The position numbers were made by a program, and so were the translations under genes. Below are positions 53,722-62,067 of a stretch of 64,000 nt of DNA, one piece after another. Position 1 is the stretch's first letter. Every line of letters begins with the position of its first letter. The stretch is from 0-14-0-80-60-11 sp049322355 (lineage in GTDB: Bacteria > Desulfobacterota > Desulfobaccia > Desulfobaccales > 0-14-0-80-60-11). The stretch is taken from the NCBI GenBank assembly GCA_049322355.1, contig JBMORG010000029.1:248001-312000 (forward strand). The letters run 5' to 3'. Below the pieces are notes generated by a model. It made no database searches and was not told the DNA's origin. It saw only the letters and a program-made list of their open reading frames with translations.

Positions 53722-54555
53722 ATGGCGCCGCCGGAAAAACTTTTTATCTATGAAATTGAAGGCCGGGTCTATCCACCGGACGCTCTGACCCGGGACGATT
53801 TCCTGGGCTGCTGGCGGGAGGGGGATTTTTCATACCTGTTCTTCGGCAGCCCCCGGGAATCCCAGGTGAAAGCCTGGGTGGCATCGTTGCCCGAAGCCCG
53901 CTACTCTTCAGTAACCGAACTTAATTACGCCGACTGGGAGGCGGGCCAGCCCTTGCAAAAAACCTCCATGGCCGGGTTTCACCTCTGCCCGGTGTGGGAG
54001 ACCCCGGCTCCGGCGGCAGGTGAAACCGTCATCCGCATGGAGCCGGGCCTGGCCTTCGGTTCCGGCTATCACCCCACCACTCGCCGCTGCCTGGAACTGC
54101 TGCGCCGAGTCTATGAGTCGGACACCCCCCGGCAGGTATTGGACCTGGGGACCGGCACCGGCATCCTGGCCCTGGCCGCGTTGGCCCTGGGGGCCCAGCG
54201 CGTTATCGCGGTGGAGTATAACGAATTGGCCGTCCTGACCGCGGCCCGAAACCTGAAACACAATCAAAGCACAAATAAAGTTCACCTCATCCAGGCCGAC
54301 GCCCGCCATTTTGCCCATTTACCCGCGAACCTGGTCCTGGCCAATATTCATTTGGACGTGCTCTTGGACCTCCTGGACATTCCGGAGTTTCTCAACAAAG
54401 ACTGGTACATCTTCTCCGGCATCCTGGGGACCCAACTGGAGAAGTTTATGGCGCGACTACAGACCGCCCCCCTCACGGCCCTGGAAATCCAGGATGAGAA
54501 TATGTGGTTTACGGTGCTGGCCTGCAGAAAATCAATCCTGTTTAAGGAGACTTAG
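53722..54555 (+). CDS. prmA: Ribosomal protein L11 methyltransferase-like protein
   Basis: 277 residues from ATG 53722; the upstream frame has no conserved residues. The PrmA C-terminal methyltransferase domain is clear: MEPGLAFGSGYHPTTRRCLE, the SAM motif LDLGTGTGILALAALALGA, VIAVEYNELAV and LVLANIHLDVLLDL in place of the usual NILANPL. The N-terminal substrate-recognition domain is shorter and diverged. It may trimethylate L11 or another protein. It is followed by terC after three bases. Confidence 0.75.
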   Translation: MAPPEKLFIYEIEGRVYPPDALTRDDFLGCWREGDFSYLFFGSPRESQVKAWVASLPEARYSSVTELNYADWEAGQPLQKTSMAGFHLCPVWETPAPAAGETVIRMEPGLAFGSGYHPTTRRCLELLRRVYESDTPRQVLDLGTGTGILALAALALGAQRVIAVEYNELAVLTAARNLKHNQSTNKVHLIQADARHFAHLPANLVLANIHLDVLLDLLDIPEFLNKDWYIFSGILGTQLEKFMARLQTAPLTALEIQDENMWFTVLACRKSILFKET

Positions 54556-54558
54556 CCA

Positions 54559-55281
54559 ATGGACCTGGCCGCCTGGGGGTTAGGAAGGCTGGATTGGGCT
54601 TTCTTTCTCGGCATCGTTAACATTGTCATCATTGACCTCATCCTGGCCGGGGATAACGCCGTGGTAATTGCCATGGCGGTACGCTCCTTATCTCGCAAAC
54701 AAAGGCGATGGGGCATAATTTTAGGAGCCGGCGCCGCGGTGGTCCTCAGGGTGGTACTTACTTTCTTTGTAGCCCAACTCCTGGAAATTTCCTTTATTAA
54801 ACTGGCGGGCGGCATACTCATCGCCTGGATTGCAGTCAAGCTTTTCCTGGAGGGCGCTCCGGAACAGGAGGACCGGGAAGCCCGAACCCTGTGGCAGGCC
54901 TTGCAGCTCATCGTGATTGCAGACATCACCATGAGCACGGACAACGTCTTGGCCGTGGCCGGCGCCTCTCATGGAAATCCTTTTCTCCTGCTCTTCGGCC
55001 TGGCCCTGTCCATCCCCTTCGTGGTCTTTACCAGCAACTTGCTGGCCATGCTCATGGACCGCTATCCCATCATCATCTATCTCGGCGCGGCCGTGCTGGG
55101 CCGGGTGGCTGCGGAAATGATCTTCACCGATCCCGCCGTCGTCCGTTGGTTGCAGATGCCGACCTGGTTTAACTACACCATGGAGGCGCTATTCGCAGTG
55201 GGTGTTATCGTAGTAGGAAAATTGTGGATAAAATTCGTTTTTCGCAAATCTGAGGAACCGAATCCGGCAGAGGACGATTAG
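54559..55281 (+). CDS. TerC-family integral membrane protein
   Basis: 240 residues, about seven membrane helices. It has the two acidic TerC motifs DLILAGDNAVVIAMAVRSL (helix 1-2) and IADITMSTDNVLAVAGA, whose Asp and Asn residues suit metal-ion passage. Members close to YjbE/YkoY export manganese or help metalate exported proteins; others are tellurite-linked. The repeated halves with mirrored motifs are visible. It is packed between prmA and a kinase-like gene (3 and 33 bases). No manganese riboswitch is seen upstream. Confidence 0.88.
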   Translation: MDLAAWGLGRLDWAFFLGIVNIVIIDLILAGDNAVVIAMAVRSLSRKQRRWGIILGAGAAVVLRVVLTFFVAQLLEISFIKLAGGILIAWIAVKLFLEGAPEQEDREARTLWQALQLIVIADITMSTDNVLAVAGASHGNPFLLLFGLALSIPFVVFTSNLLAMLMDRYPIIIYLGAAVLGRVAAEMIFTDPAVVRWLQMPTWFNYTMEALFAVGVIVVGKLWIKFVFRKSEEPNPAEDD

Positions 55282-55314
55282 ATACCGGCACGGCTTTTTA
55301 AAGAGGTAACTTAA

Positions 55315-56118
55315 ATGGCAATTTTGACCATTTCCCGGGAATACGGCAGTGGCGGCCGTGAGATTGGCCGTCGGGTGGCCGAAAGGCTGGGCTACCAATA
55401 CTTGGACAAGGAACGCCTTTTTCAAGACCTGGAAAAGGTTGGAGAACGCTGGGGAAAGGTGGCCCGGGAGCTGGACGAGGTCTGCCCCACCGTGTGGGAA
55501 AGGTACGACTGGCAGTACCGGGGCTATGTAGCCCAGGTGGAGTCCCTGATTCTGGATTATGCTGCCGGCGACCGGGTGGTGATTATCGGCAGGGGCGGTT
55601 CCTTCCTGCTCCAGGGCATTCCTTTCTGTCTGCGGGTGCGTTTGGTGGCCCCCCTGGAAGATCGCATCGAAAGGGTTATGGTTCGGGAGAGCTTAAGCCG
55701 CGCCGCGGCAGAGAGGCTCATCGCCCAGGTGGATGGTGAGCGGGCCTGCTTTATCAAGGCCAATTACGATGTGGATTGGGCGGAAGACAAATGGTACGAC
55801 ATGACTTTAAATACCAGCAGTCTCTCCCACGACCGGGTGGTGGAAATCCTGTCAGAGGCGCTGCCGGAAAAAGACCGCTTCGCCGGCACTGCAAGCCGGG
55901 CGACCTTGGAGGGCATGGCCCTGGCTTACCGGCTCAAGGCCAGGATAGCCACCGACCGCCGGGTCCTGGTGCCCACCCTGGAGGTCTCTTTTAAGGAGGG
56001 TACCGTGGTGGTCTCCGGCATCATCCACACCCCCAAAGAGTCTCATGTGGTAAAGGAGCTCGCTGAGGAAGTCTGCGGCGACAAACCGGTGCGCCTGGAC
56101 CTGCACCATCGGGTCTGA
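55315..56118 (+). CDS. Cytidylate-kinase-like protein with C-terminal BON-like domain
   Basis: 267 residues. Residues 1-195 match the cytidylate-kinase-like family: MAILTISREYGSGGREIGRR (P-loop variant), YLDKERLF, VVIIGRGGSFLL, the lid LEDRIERVMVRESLSRAAAE and DVDWAEDKWYDMTLNTS. After a linker, residues 205-267 (IATDRRVLVPTLEVSFKEGT, then VVVSGIIHTPKESHVVKELA) resemble a BON domain, a phospholipid- or peptidoglycan-binding fold. The fusion is uncommon in true Cmk. Phosphoryl acceptor is unknown. Last gene of the prmA-terC unit. Confidence 0.75.
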   Translation: MAILTISREYGSGGREIGRRVAERLGYQYLDKERLFQDLEKVGERWGKVARELDEVCPTVWERYDWQYRGYVAQVESLILDYAAGDRVVIIGRGGSFLLQGIPFCLRVRLVAPLEDRIERVMVRESLSRAAAERLIAQVDGERACFIKANYDVDWAEDKWYDMTLNTSSLSHDRVVEILSEALPEKDRFAGTASRATLEGMALAYRLKARIATDRRVLVPTLEVSFKEGTVVVSGIIHTPKESHVVKELAEEVCGDKPVRLDLHHRV

Positions 56119-56387
56119 GTAGGGATCTCAGAGCACGGTTAAGAAAAGGCAGGGGCGATTTTCAATTATTTCTATTCCTTAATGGTCTCTATCGGGTAAA
56201 ATGGGGTTGCATTAGCAAGATGCTCAAATGCTGAAACATTGAATCGGCCATTAACGACCCAATGCGAAGGAGGAGGTGAGGATACCCGGGGTCATCAAAA
56301 GAATAATAAGGAATCGTTTCATCGTCCGGAAATCCTAAAGTAAACGCAACCTGTCATAGCCAATTGAGGAGGAAAAAAGGAGGCGTG

Positions 56388-58157
56388 ATGAACGGGTTGG
56401 AAAAGCTTAAAAAGTTGCTGGGGTTGGGTCTTGAGGCTTCAGAGGAAGGCGTTATTGAGGAAGTCACCTCCCAGATGGAGGAAATACGGCAGACTCTGGG
56501 ATTGCCCGCCGAAGCCTCGCTGGCTGAGATCAGGGAACGCTTGAAAACCCTCAAGGCAGAGCATGAAGAATTACTGGGCCTGAAAGGCCAATGGGAGGAG
56601 CGGGAAAAGCAAGAACTGGGGGGGTACACCCAGTGGCAGGCCCTCTACAGATCCGAAGATTGGTTGGGCTGCTGGATCGGCCTGAGTATCATCGGCATAG
56701 CAATTTTATTATTTTCCCTTACCGGCTTAAGCTATAAAGCCCCCTCCTTCCGGTGGACCACCGCCGGAGAATTTCAATCCTACGTCACAGCCATGGCGCC
56801 GGTGGTTGACCAATTGGTGAAGCAAGCCGGGGACAAGGGAGAAACGGCCTTGCAGGAGCAGGCCCAGTCCCTCCAAACGGCCATAGCCGGCAAGGACCGG
56901 AAAGCGGTGGGAGACGCGGGCAAAAAACTGGAAGCTGCCGCGAAAAAAGCCAAAGACAAGAACCTGAAAGCCAAAGGCGAAAAGCTGGGGAAAGATTTCA
57001 GCGCCCAGGCCGGCAGACTTCCGGATAAAGTCCTGTCCGCGGACAACCTCAAGTACTCCCTTTATATATTGGTGGCCTACCTGTTCATCGGCGTCATCGG
57101 GATGGCACTAATGAGACAGCCGGTGGGCTTTTTTATCACCGGCTTTCCTTTTGTCTTTATCATATCCTGGCTGTCCTTATTCCTGGCCGGAAACTACACC
57201 ATCCATGAGTACGGCCTCGAGTATGTGCTCTTTTGCCTCATCCTCGGCTTGCTGGTGAGCAATACCGTAGGGGTTCCCAATTGGTTGATGCCTGCGGTAA
57301 GGACGGAGTTCTATATCAAATCCGGCCTGGTTATCCTGGGCGCCCGGGTGCTGTTCGGCGTCATTCTCAAGGCCGGGGCTTTGGGGATGGTGCAGGCCCT
57401 GGCAGTGGTGGGGGTCGTCTGGTATGCCTGTTGGTGGCTGTGCAAGAGGCTGGGCATCGATGATGAATTCGCGGCTATGCTCTCCAGCTCGGTATCCATC
57501 TGCGGGGTCTCGGCGGCCATTGCCACCGCCGGCGCGGTGAAGGGCGACCCCAAAAAACTCTCCTACGTCACTTCCATCGTTCTGGTGTGCGCCGTGCCTA
57601 TGATGGTGCTCATGCCCATTATCAGCAAGGCTTCCGGCATACCCGATGCGGTGGCCGGGGCCTGGCTGGGCGGGACGCTGGATACCTCGGGGTCGGTCGT
57701 GGCCGCAGGCGCGCTTATCAGCGACCTGGCCATGAAGGTGGGGGTCACGGTGAAGATGTCTCAGAACGTCCTCATCGGTGTGGCCGCGTTCATCCTCTCT
57801 GTGGTCTGGACCATGAAGGGCGCGAAGGCCGGTGAGAAGGCCAGCCTTTGGGAAATCTGGTACCGCTTCCCCAAGTTCGTTCTGGGCTTCCTGGCGTCGT
57901 CCATTCTGTTTTCTTTCATCTTGACCGAGCCCATTATCAAAGGGATCGGCAAGCCTGTGCAGAATTTGGAGGTCTGGTTCTTCGCCCTGGCCTTCACCAG
58001 TATCGGCCTGGAGACCCGGTTCATGGACCTGGCCAAGTTAGGTGGCGGCCGGCCTGCCTTGGCCTTCCTGGCGGCCCAGGGGTTCAACGTCATCTGGACC
58101 CTGATCCTGGCCTACCTGCTCTTCGGCGGGATCATCTTCCCGGCGCCCGTGTTTTAA
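56388..58157 (+). CDS. YeiH-family (UPF0324) transporter with extra helical domains
   Basis: 589 residues from ATG 56388 behind AAAAGGAGGCGTG. The last 360 residues match YeiH/putative sulfate exporters: NTVGVPNWLMPAVRTEFYIK, GLVILGARVLFGVILKAGAL, MLSSSVSICGVSAAIATAGAV, WLGGTLDTSGSVVAAGAL and FALAFTSIGLETRF. E. coli YeiH has about 350 residues. The excess here is an N-terminal charged coiled coil (1-90), a first membrane helix (about 93-114) and a 100-residue Lys/Ala-rich helical insert (125-225). These extra parts could be a sensor or partner site. Sulfate or sulfite export is the family guess. Near-terminal hairpins follow. Confidence 0.82.
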   Translation: MNGLEKLKKLLGLGLEASEEGVIEEVTSQMEEIRQTLGLPAEASLAEIRERLKTLKAEHEELLGLKGQWEEREKQELGGYTQWQALYRSEDWLGCWIGLSIIGIAILLFSLTGLSYKAPSFRWTTAGEFQSYVTAMAPVVDQLVKQAGDKGETALQEQAQSLQTAIAGKDRKAVGDAGKKLEAAAKKAKDKNLKAKGEKLGKDFSAQAGRLPDKVLSADNLKYSLYILVAYLFIGVIGMALMRQPVGFFITGFPFVFIISWLSLFLAGNYTIHEYGLEYVLFCLILGLLVSNTVGVPNWLMPAVRTEFYIKSGLVILGARVLFGVILKAGALGMVQALAVVGVVWYACWWLCKRLGIDDEFAAMLSSSVSICGVSAAIATAGAVKGDPKKLSYVTSIVLVCAVPMMVLMPIISKASGIPDAVAGAWLGGTLDTSGSVVAAGALISDLAMKVGVTVKMSQNVLIGVAAFILSVVWTMKGAKAGEKASLWEIWYRFPKFVLGFLASSILFSFILTEPIIKGIGKPVQNLEVWFFALAFTSIGLETRFMDLAKLGGGRPALAFLAAQGFNVIWTLILAYLLFGGIIFPAPVF

Positions 58158-58207
58158 AGGCAATACCGCAACTTTGGTGGAGGAGGCAAACCTCCATCTG
58201 GACTGAT

Positions 58208-58246
58208 TAAAAAACCAGGCCTGGCAGCTTCAGCTTCCAGGCCTGG
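58208..58246 (-). terminator. Rho-independent terminator for metV
   Basis: Two copies of CCAGGCCTGG (58215-58224 and 58237-58246) pair. The inner AGCT/AGCT also pairs, and on the minus strand the hairpin is followed by TTTTTTAA. It lies between the convergent YeiH-type gene and metV. Confidence 0.75.
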
Positions 58247-58272
58247 CTAAATTAGCTCTCGCAGAATTTTGC

Positions 58273-58944
58273 TCAGACTTGCCGCACCAGTTGCCGGGGG
58301 CCGCTGGCCCCGGCGGGACGCCAGTCTTTGGGGCCGCAGTAGGCCGTGAGACGATCCAGCTCCCCTAACTCCTTCAAGCGCTCATAGATCATGGCCCAGA
58401 CGCAGGGCACATCGCACTTCAGGGTAGCCGAGACCTCGCACTTACCGCCCTGGGAGCCGCCGCACGGGCCGTTAAGGAGGCCCTTGGCGCAGCGAGTCAC
58501 CGGGCACAAGCCCCCGGTGATCCCCAAGACGCAGTTGCCGCACCCCTGGCAGCGCTCCTGCCACAGGCCGTTCCCCGAAGTCTCCCCGATGAACATGGTG
58601 TTGAGCCCCGGCAATACCGCCTTGCCCGGCAGGCGCTCCGCCAGGCTCTGAATCCCGGCGCCGCAGGCGATGGAGAGCACCGCCTCGGCGTTTTCCGCCA
58701 CATCGATGACATCCAGGAGGAAATCATGGATGCACTGGCGGTCGACGGTCACCTCCAGGATCTCCATCTCCTTGCCTTCCAGGCGGAAGGCCATGTCCAG
58801 GGCCGCGGCCAGCTCCGCCACCTGCTTGCGCCCCCCGCTCAGGCATTCCGCGGTACAGGTATCACATCCCGCCACCAAAATTTTTCCATATGGACGCACC
58901 ATCTCCTTGATTTCAGAGAGAGGCTTTCTTTCGCCTACAACCAT
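58273..58944 (-). CDS. metV: MetV-type methylene-tetrahydrofolate reductase C-terminal-domain protein
   Basis: 223 residues from ATG 58944 (MVVGERKPLSEIKEMVRPYG); an upstream 24-residue lead lacks family likeness. Cys-rich: VAGCDTCTAECLSGGRKQ, LSIACGAGIQS, CQGCGNCVLGITGGLCPVTRCAKGL in two parts, GPCGG and KCEVSATLKCDVPCVW. This pattern is the MTHFR-C/MetV zinc-and-Fe-S protein that partners MetF in anaerobes using the Wood-Ljungdahl pathway, linking methylene-THF reduction to other redox subunits. Neither metF nor hdrA/mvhD lies adjacent, unlike the common arrangement. The strong hairpin at 58208-58246 ends its transcript. Confidence 0.85.
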   Translation of the reverse strand: MVVGERKPLSEIKEMVRPYGKILVAGCDTCTAECLSGGRKQVAELAAALDMAFRLEGKEMEILEVTVDRQCIHDFLLDVIDVAENAEAVLSIACGAGIQSLAERLPGKAVLPGLNTMFIGETSGNGLWQERCQGCGNCVLGITGGLCPVTRCAKGLLNGPCGGSQGGKCEVSATLKCDVPCVWAMIYERLKELGELDRLTAYCGPKDWRPAGASGPRQLVRQV

Positions 58945-59187
58945 AATTCCCGTCCTTAAAAAAAATTTCCGGGAGGATCGGTCGGTTGCCCCCCGGCTTG
59001 GGACCTGCCGTGGCATGAAGCCACCAAATTTATTATAGATTATCTTGATTCAATGAGCAACTATTCTTGTGGTATAGAGTGGTAGGAAAAATCTGATGTG
59101 TATTTTTAGACCCTGGGTGACGCAACAACCTCCAGGGGCGAGTCCACCTGTATGGCCCCGCCCCCGGTATACCGAAAACAGACATAG

Positions 59188-59745
59188 TTAAGCCAGTTCA
59201 ACCTTAATGGGGACCCCTTGGAAAACGGAATTATAAACCGGGGAAGCCTCGTAAGCCAGTCGGACCAGTTCTTCCAGTTGTTCCCGGGGGGCGTCTGACT
59301 TGATCTTAAACTTGAAACGGATTTGCTGATATCCGGCCCTTATATTGGGATCGAGTTTCAGCATGCCGCGAATATCGATATCCCCCTCCAAACTGGATTC
59401 AACTTCATCCAGTTTGACCCCCTTTGCTGCCGCATTGATGATCAAAGACGTGGTCACGCAGCCCGACAGGGCCACGAGAAGGTACTCTACGGGGTTGGCT
59501 CCCTGGTTCTTCCCCAGGAGTATTGGAGGTTCATCGGCGTCAAAAACCATGGGGCTGGTGCGTGAGGTATCTTCCTGGCCGCCACCATAAAAACCCTGGA
59601 CCGAAGCCCGGTTGTGGGTCCCCTCAAGCCAGCGGTTGGAGGCCCGAAACGAAAATTTGGCGATGTCCGGCTTTTTCTTGATGGCGTCAATTGTGTTGAA
59701 GAGTCTGTCCACGTCGATGCCGTTAACCATTTTCGGCGGCGTCAT
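59188..59745 (-). CDS. OsmC-family protein
   Basis: 185 residues. OsmC/Ohr fold: the N-terminal helix, GANPVEYLLVALSGCVTTSL with the first active-site Cys, a central KLDEVESSLEGDIDIRG strand pair and the C-terminal LAYEASPVYNSVFQG. The place of the second catalytic Cys (CPxS/CPVSN in peroxidase members) is occupied by SPVYNS. It therefore resembles the non-peroxidase YhfA/SPVF-type members, and a redox role is unproven. It sits alone between metV and a small unknown gene. The ATG is preceded by GGGGGTATTTCTT. Confidence 0.82.
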   Translation of the reverse strand: MTPPKMVNGIDVDRLFNTIDAIKKKPDIAKFSFRASNRWLEGTHNRASVQGFYGGGQEDTSRTSPMVFDADEPPILLGKNQGANPVEYLLVALSGCVTTSLIINAAAKGVKLDEVESSLEGDIDIRGMLKLDPNIRAGYQQIRFKFKIKSDAPREQLEELVRLAYEASPVYNSVFQGVPIKVELA

Positions 59746-59783
59746 AAGAAATACCCCCTACTCAATGAGAGTTTAATGGATTG

Positions 59784-60080
59784 TTACCGTTCCCATCCGG
59801 GAGGCGGCTCCACCATGCGGTCAAAATTGCCATCAATATCAGTAAGGATGATTCTTTTGCCGGAAGGTAAGCGGTAAGCTCTCAGAGAGCGAGGATCGTC
59901 TTCAAAAAGGGCCGGCACTTCGACTTCCAGGAGTTCTGCTTTGATTTCAGTGACCTCATGGGTTTCCTTCCCTTGGACCACCAGGGAAGAAGTCTTGCCA
60001 GTAACCTTATAAGTCACTCCTTCTTGATCCAAGACCTCCGTGACCTGCTTGAGCTGAAAAGTAGGGACATAGAGTTCCAT
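59784..60080 (-). CDS. Small conserved-looking protein of unknown function
   Basis: 98 residues from ATG 60080, behind GGGGGAACACT. Sequence MELYVPTFQLKQVTEVLDQE, VTYKVTGKTSSLVVQGKETH, LLEVEVPALFEDD and YRLPSGKRIILTDIDGNFDR. A soluble, acidic alpha/beta protein without Cys or membrane segments. I do not recognise a family. It lies 38 bases upstream of osmC on the same strand and may be cotranscribed. Confidence 0.6.
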   Translation of the reverse strand: MELYVPTFQLKQVTEVLDQEGVTYKVTGKTSSLVVQGKETHEVTEIKAELLEVEVPALFEDDPRSLRAYRLPSGKRIILTDIDGNFDRMVEPPPGWER

Positions 60081-60331
60081 AGTGTTCCCCCTATTAAGTC
60101 GATTAAACTGATTTTCCAAAACTTCAATTTTGTTTTCAAATCATTTATAATTTAATAATTACTTTAATTAAATTGTCAATGACAGAAATTTTCCATTTGA
60201 ACCGCAAATTTGCCCCCAACACCCTCCTCCCTTTCCTGCCCACCGTTGCCTTACGCCCGTATCTGAAGCTATTTGTGGTAGCCGCTTGCTTTCCTTTTTG
60301 ATATAGACGCTGAGGAGGAGAAACAACCTTC

Positions 60332-61714
60332 ATGGACAACGCCACTCCGACCCTGTCTTGGCCGCCGGTGGGCCGGCCAGCGGCCTCCCCTCTCGCTCAG
60401 CACCGGATGCCACTGCTGCGGTGGCTGGACCCGATGCTTAAGCTCATGGTTCCCTTGGTGTTGCTCGTTGCCCTGGTTTTGGCCGTCCATTTGGGCTCGT
60501 TTGAGGCCTATGTGGAACTCCTCAGTCGCCAAACCTACACCTCTTTCCTGCCAGCCTTGGGAGCCATCTACACCCTGCTGATGCTCGGCTTTCAGGTTTT
60601 CCGCACTATTCTCTGGGCCTGCTACCAGCCTTACCACATGGCCGACGGACCCTGGCCATTCCTCACCGTCATCATCCCCGCCTATAATGAAGGGGCCATG
60701 GTGGAAAAAGCCATTGCCTCCGTTGCGGCCTCGGATTACCCGGCGGACCGGCTGGAAATCATCTGCATTGACGACGGCTCCGAAGATGATACCTGGTCGT
60801 TTATAAAGCGGGCCCAGGGGCGCTACCCCCACCTGGTCAGACCCTTCAGATTTCCTGCCAACCGGGGCAAAAAAGAGGGGCTCTATGCCGGGTTCACCCA
60901 AGGCCGGGGCGAGGTCTTCGTCACCATCGACTCCGACAGCCTCATCGCCCCGGACGCCTTGCGCCATCTGGTGTCTCCCTTGATTCACGACCACAGGATC
61001 GGCGCAGTGGCCGGAAACGTCAAGGTCTATAACCGACATCAAAGTTTCATAGGTAAGATGCAGGGCGTGCGCTTTGTGAACCTGGATTATCTCCGGGCCT
61101 CCCAATCCCTATACCGGATGGTGATCTGCACTCCCGGGTCGCTGTCGGCCTACCGTCGCAGCGCCCTTACTCCGCAGTTGGAGGCCTGGCGGCGCCAAAC
61201 CTTTCTGGGGGCGCCCTGCCACCACAGCGAAGACCGGGCCCTGACCAATTTTATCCTGCGGGCCGGCCACTACACCTATTATCAACGCACCGCGCTGGTC
61301 TATACCCTGGTCCCAGAAACCTATCGAGGCGTGTGCAGGATGTACCTGCGTTGGGAGCGAGGCAATGTCCGGGAATCTTGCGTCCAATTGAGCTACCTGT
61401 TTACCCGGTACCGGGACAAATATCGTCTCCTTCCCATCGTGGAATTCTTCCTGGCCCAGTTGGAATATCCCTTGTCGCTGCTCTTTTTCGGACTGCTGCT
61501 GGCTTCGGTGCTGATCTATCCACTTATCTTGATCAAACTCCTGGCGGCCCTGGGCGTGGTCTCCCTGCTCAATCTGATCTATTACCTGTGGCTCGAGCGG
61601 GACCTGGAGTTCGTCTACGGCATAATCTACACCTACTACGCCTTTTTTCTGCTCCAGTGGATCTATCCTTACGCCTTTATCACCGTGCGCAACCGCCACT
61701 GGCTGACGCGCTGA
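60332..61714 (+). CDS. Membrane GT2 glycosyltransferase (BcsA/NodC/HasA-like)
   Basis: 460 residues, ATG 60332 after CTGAGGAGGAGAAACAACCTTC. Two N-terminal membrane helices (38-54, 72-96) precede a GT2 domain with IIPAYNE, IDDGSEDD (Asp147/148), TIDSDS (Asp200/202, metal site), HHSEDRALT (Asp301, base) and LRWERG (340-345, the RW of the QxxRW motif). Three or four helices follow (437-460 region). This is the layout of processive synthases for cellulose, hyaluronan or N-acetylglucosamine polymers, which polymerise and export one chain. No PilZ domain or partner genes are nearby, so the polymer is unknown. It could build the matrix to which PEP-CTERM-like proteins are sorted (speculation). Confidence 0.85.
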   Translation: MDNATPTLSWPPVGRPAASPLAQHRMPLLRWLDPMLKLMVPLVLLVALVLAVHLGSFEAYVELLSRQTYTSFLPALGAIYTLLMLGFQVFRTILWACYQPYHMADGPWPFLTVIIPAYNEGAMVEKAIASVAASDYPADRLEIICIDDGSEDDTWSFIKRAQGRYPHLVRPFRFPANRGKKEGLYAGFTQGRGEVFVTIDSDSLIAPDALRHLVSPLIHDHRIGAVAGNVKVYNRHQSFIGKMQGVRFVNLDYLRASQSLYRMVICTPGSLSAYRRSALTPQLEAWRRQTFLGAPCHHSEDRALTNFILRAGHYTYYQRTALVYTLVPETYRGVCRMYLRWERGNVRESCVQLSYLFTRYRDKYRLLPIVEFFLAQLEYPLSLLFFGLLLASVLIYPLILIKLLAALGVVSLLNLIYYLWLERDLEFVYGIIYTYYAFFLLQWIYPYAFITVRNRHWLTR

Positions 61715-62067
61715 CGCCATGTGCCAATATAAGGCGTGCCGCGCACGCCGGGTAATGGCGGCTAGTGTGGCATCCCGTAAATAACTTCATAAACTCGGGA
61801 CCTGCTATTTCACCCCCACCCTAACCCTCCCCCATCAAGGGGGAGGGAAAAAGCCGAGGCAGCAATGTCACGTATATCTGGGGACATAACACCAGAGGGC
61901 GACCCTATAACTTAGGTGAATAGCATTGGATTTTGAGGGATTTTAAGGTGCTTATAAAATTGTTCCCCAATCATTAAGAAAGGATATACTGTAAAGTATT
62001 CTTGCTGATAGCTGAAAGCTGACCGCTGAAAGCTTTTTTCTTAAAACCATCGACCAGGAAGAAAACC
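61715..62067. repeat. Repeat-filled intergenic region upstream of selD
   Basis: 353 bases without a gene. It holds a GGCGTGC/GCACGCC hairpin (61732-61750), the C-rich repeat CACCCCCACCCTAACCCTCC with CCATCAAGGGGGAGGG (61810-61848), and ACTG/GCTGA words (62003-62035: GCTGATAGCTGAAAGCTGACCGCTGAAAGC) ending in T6 just before the selD ribosome site AGGAAGAAAACC. No certain promoter was identified. Confidence 0.6.

Noticed and set aside
56262..56340. Possible short leader peptide after GGAGGAGGTGAGG upstream of the YeiH-type gene
   Set aside because: The purine-rich site overlaps the putative GTG start, and the 18-codon frame has no attenuator-like features.
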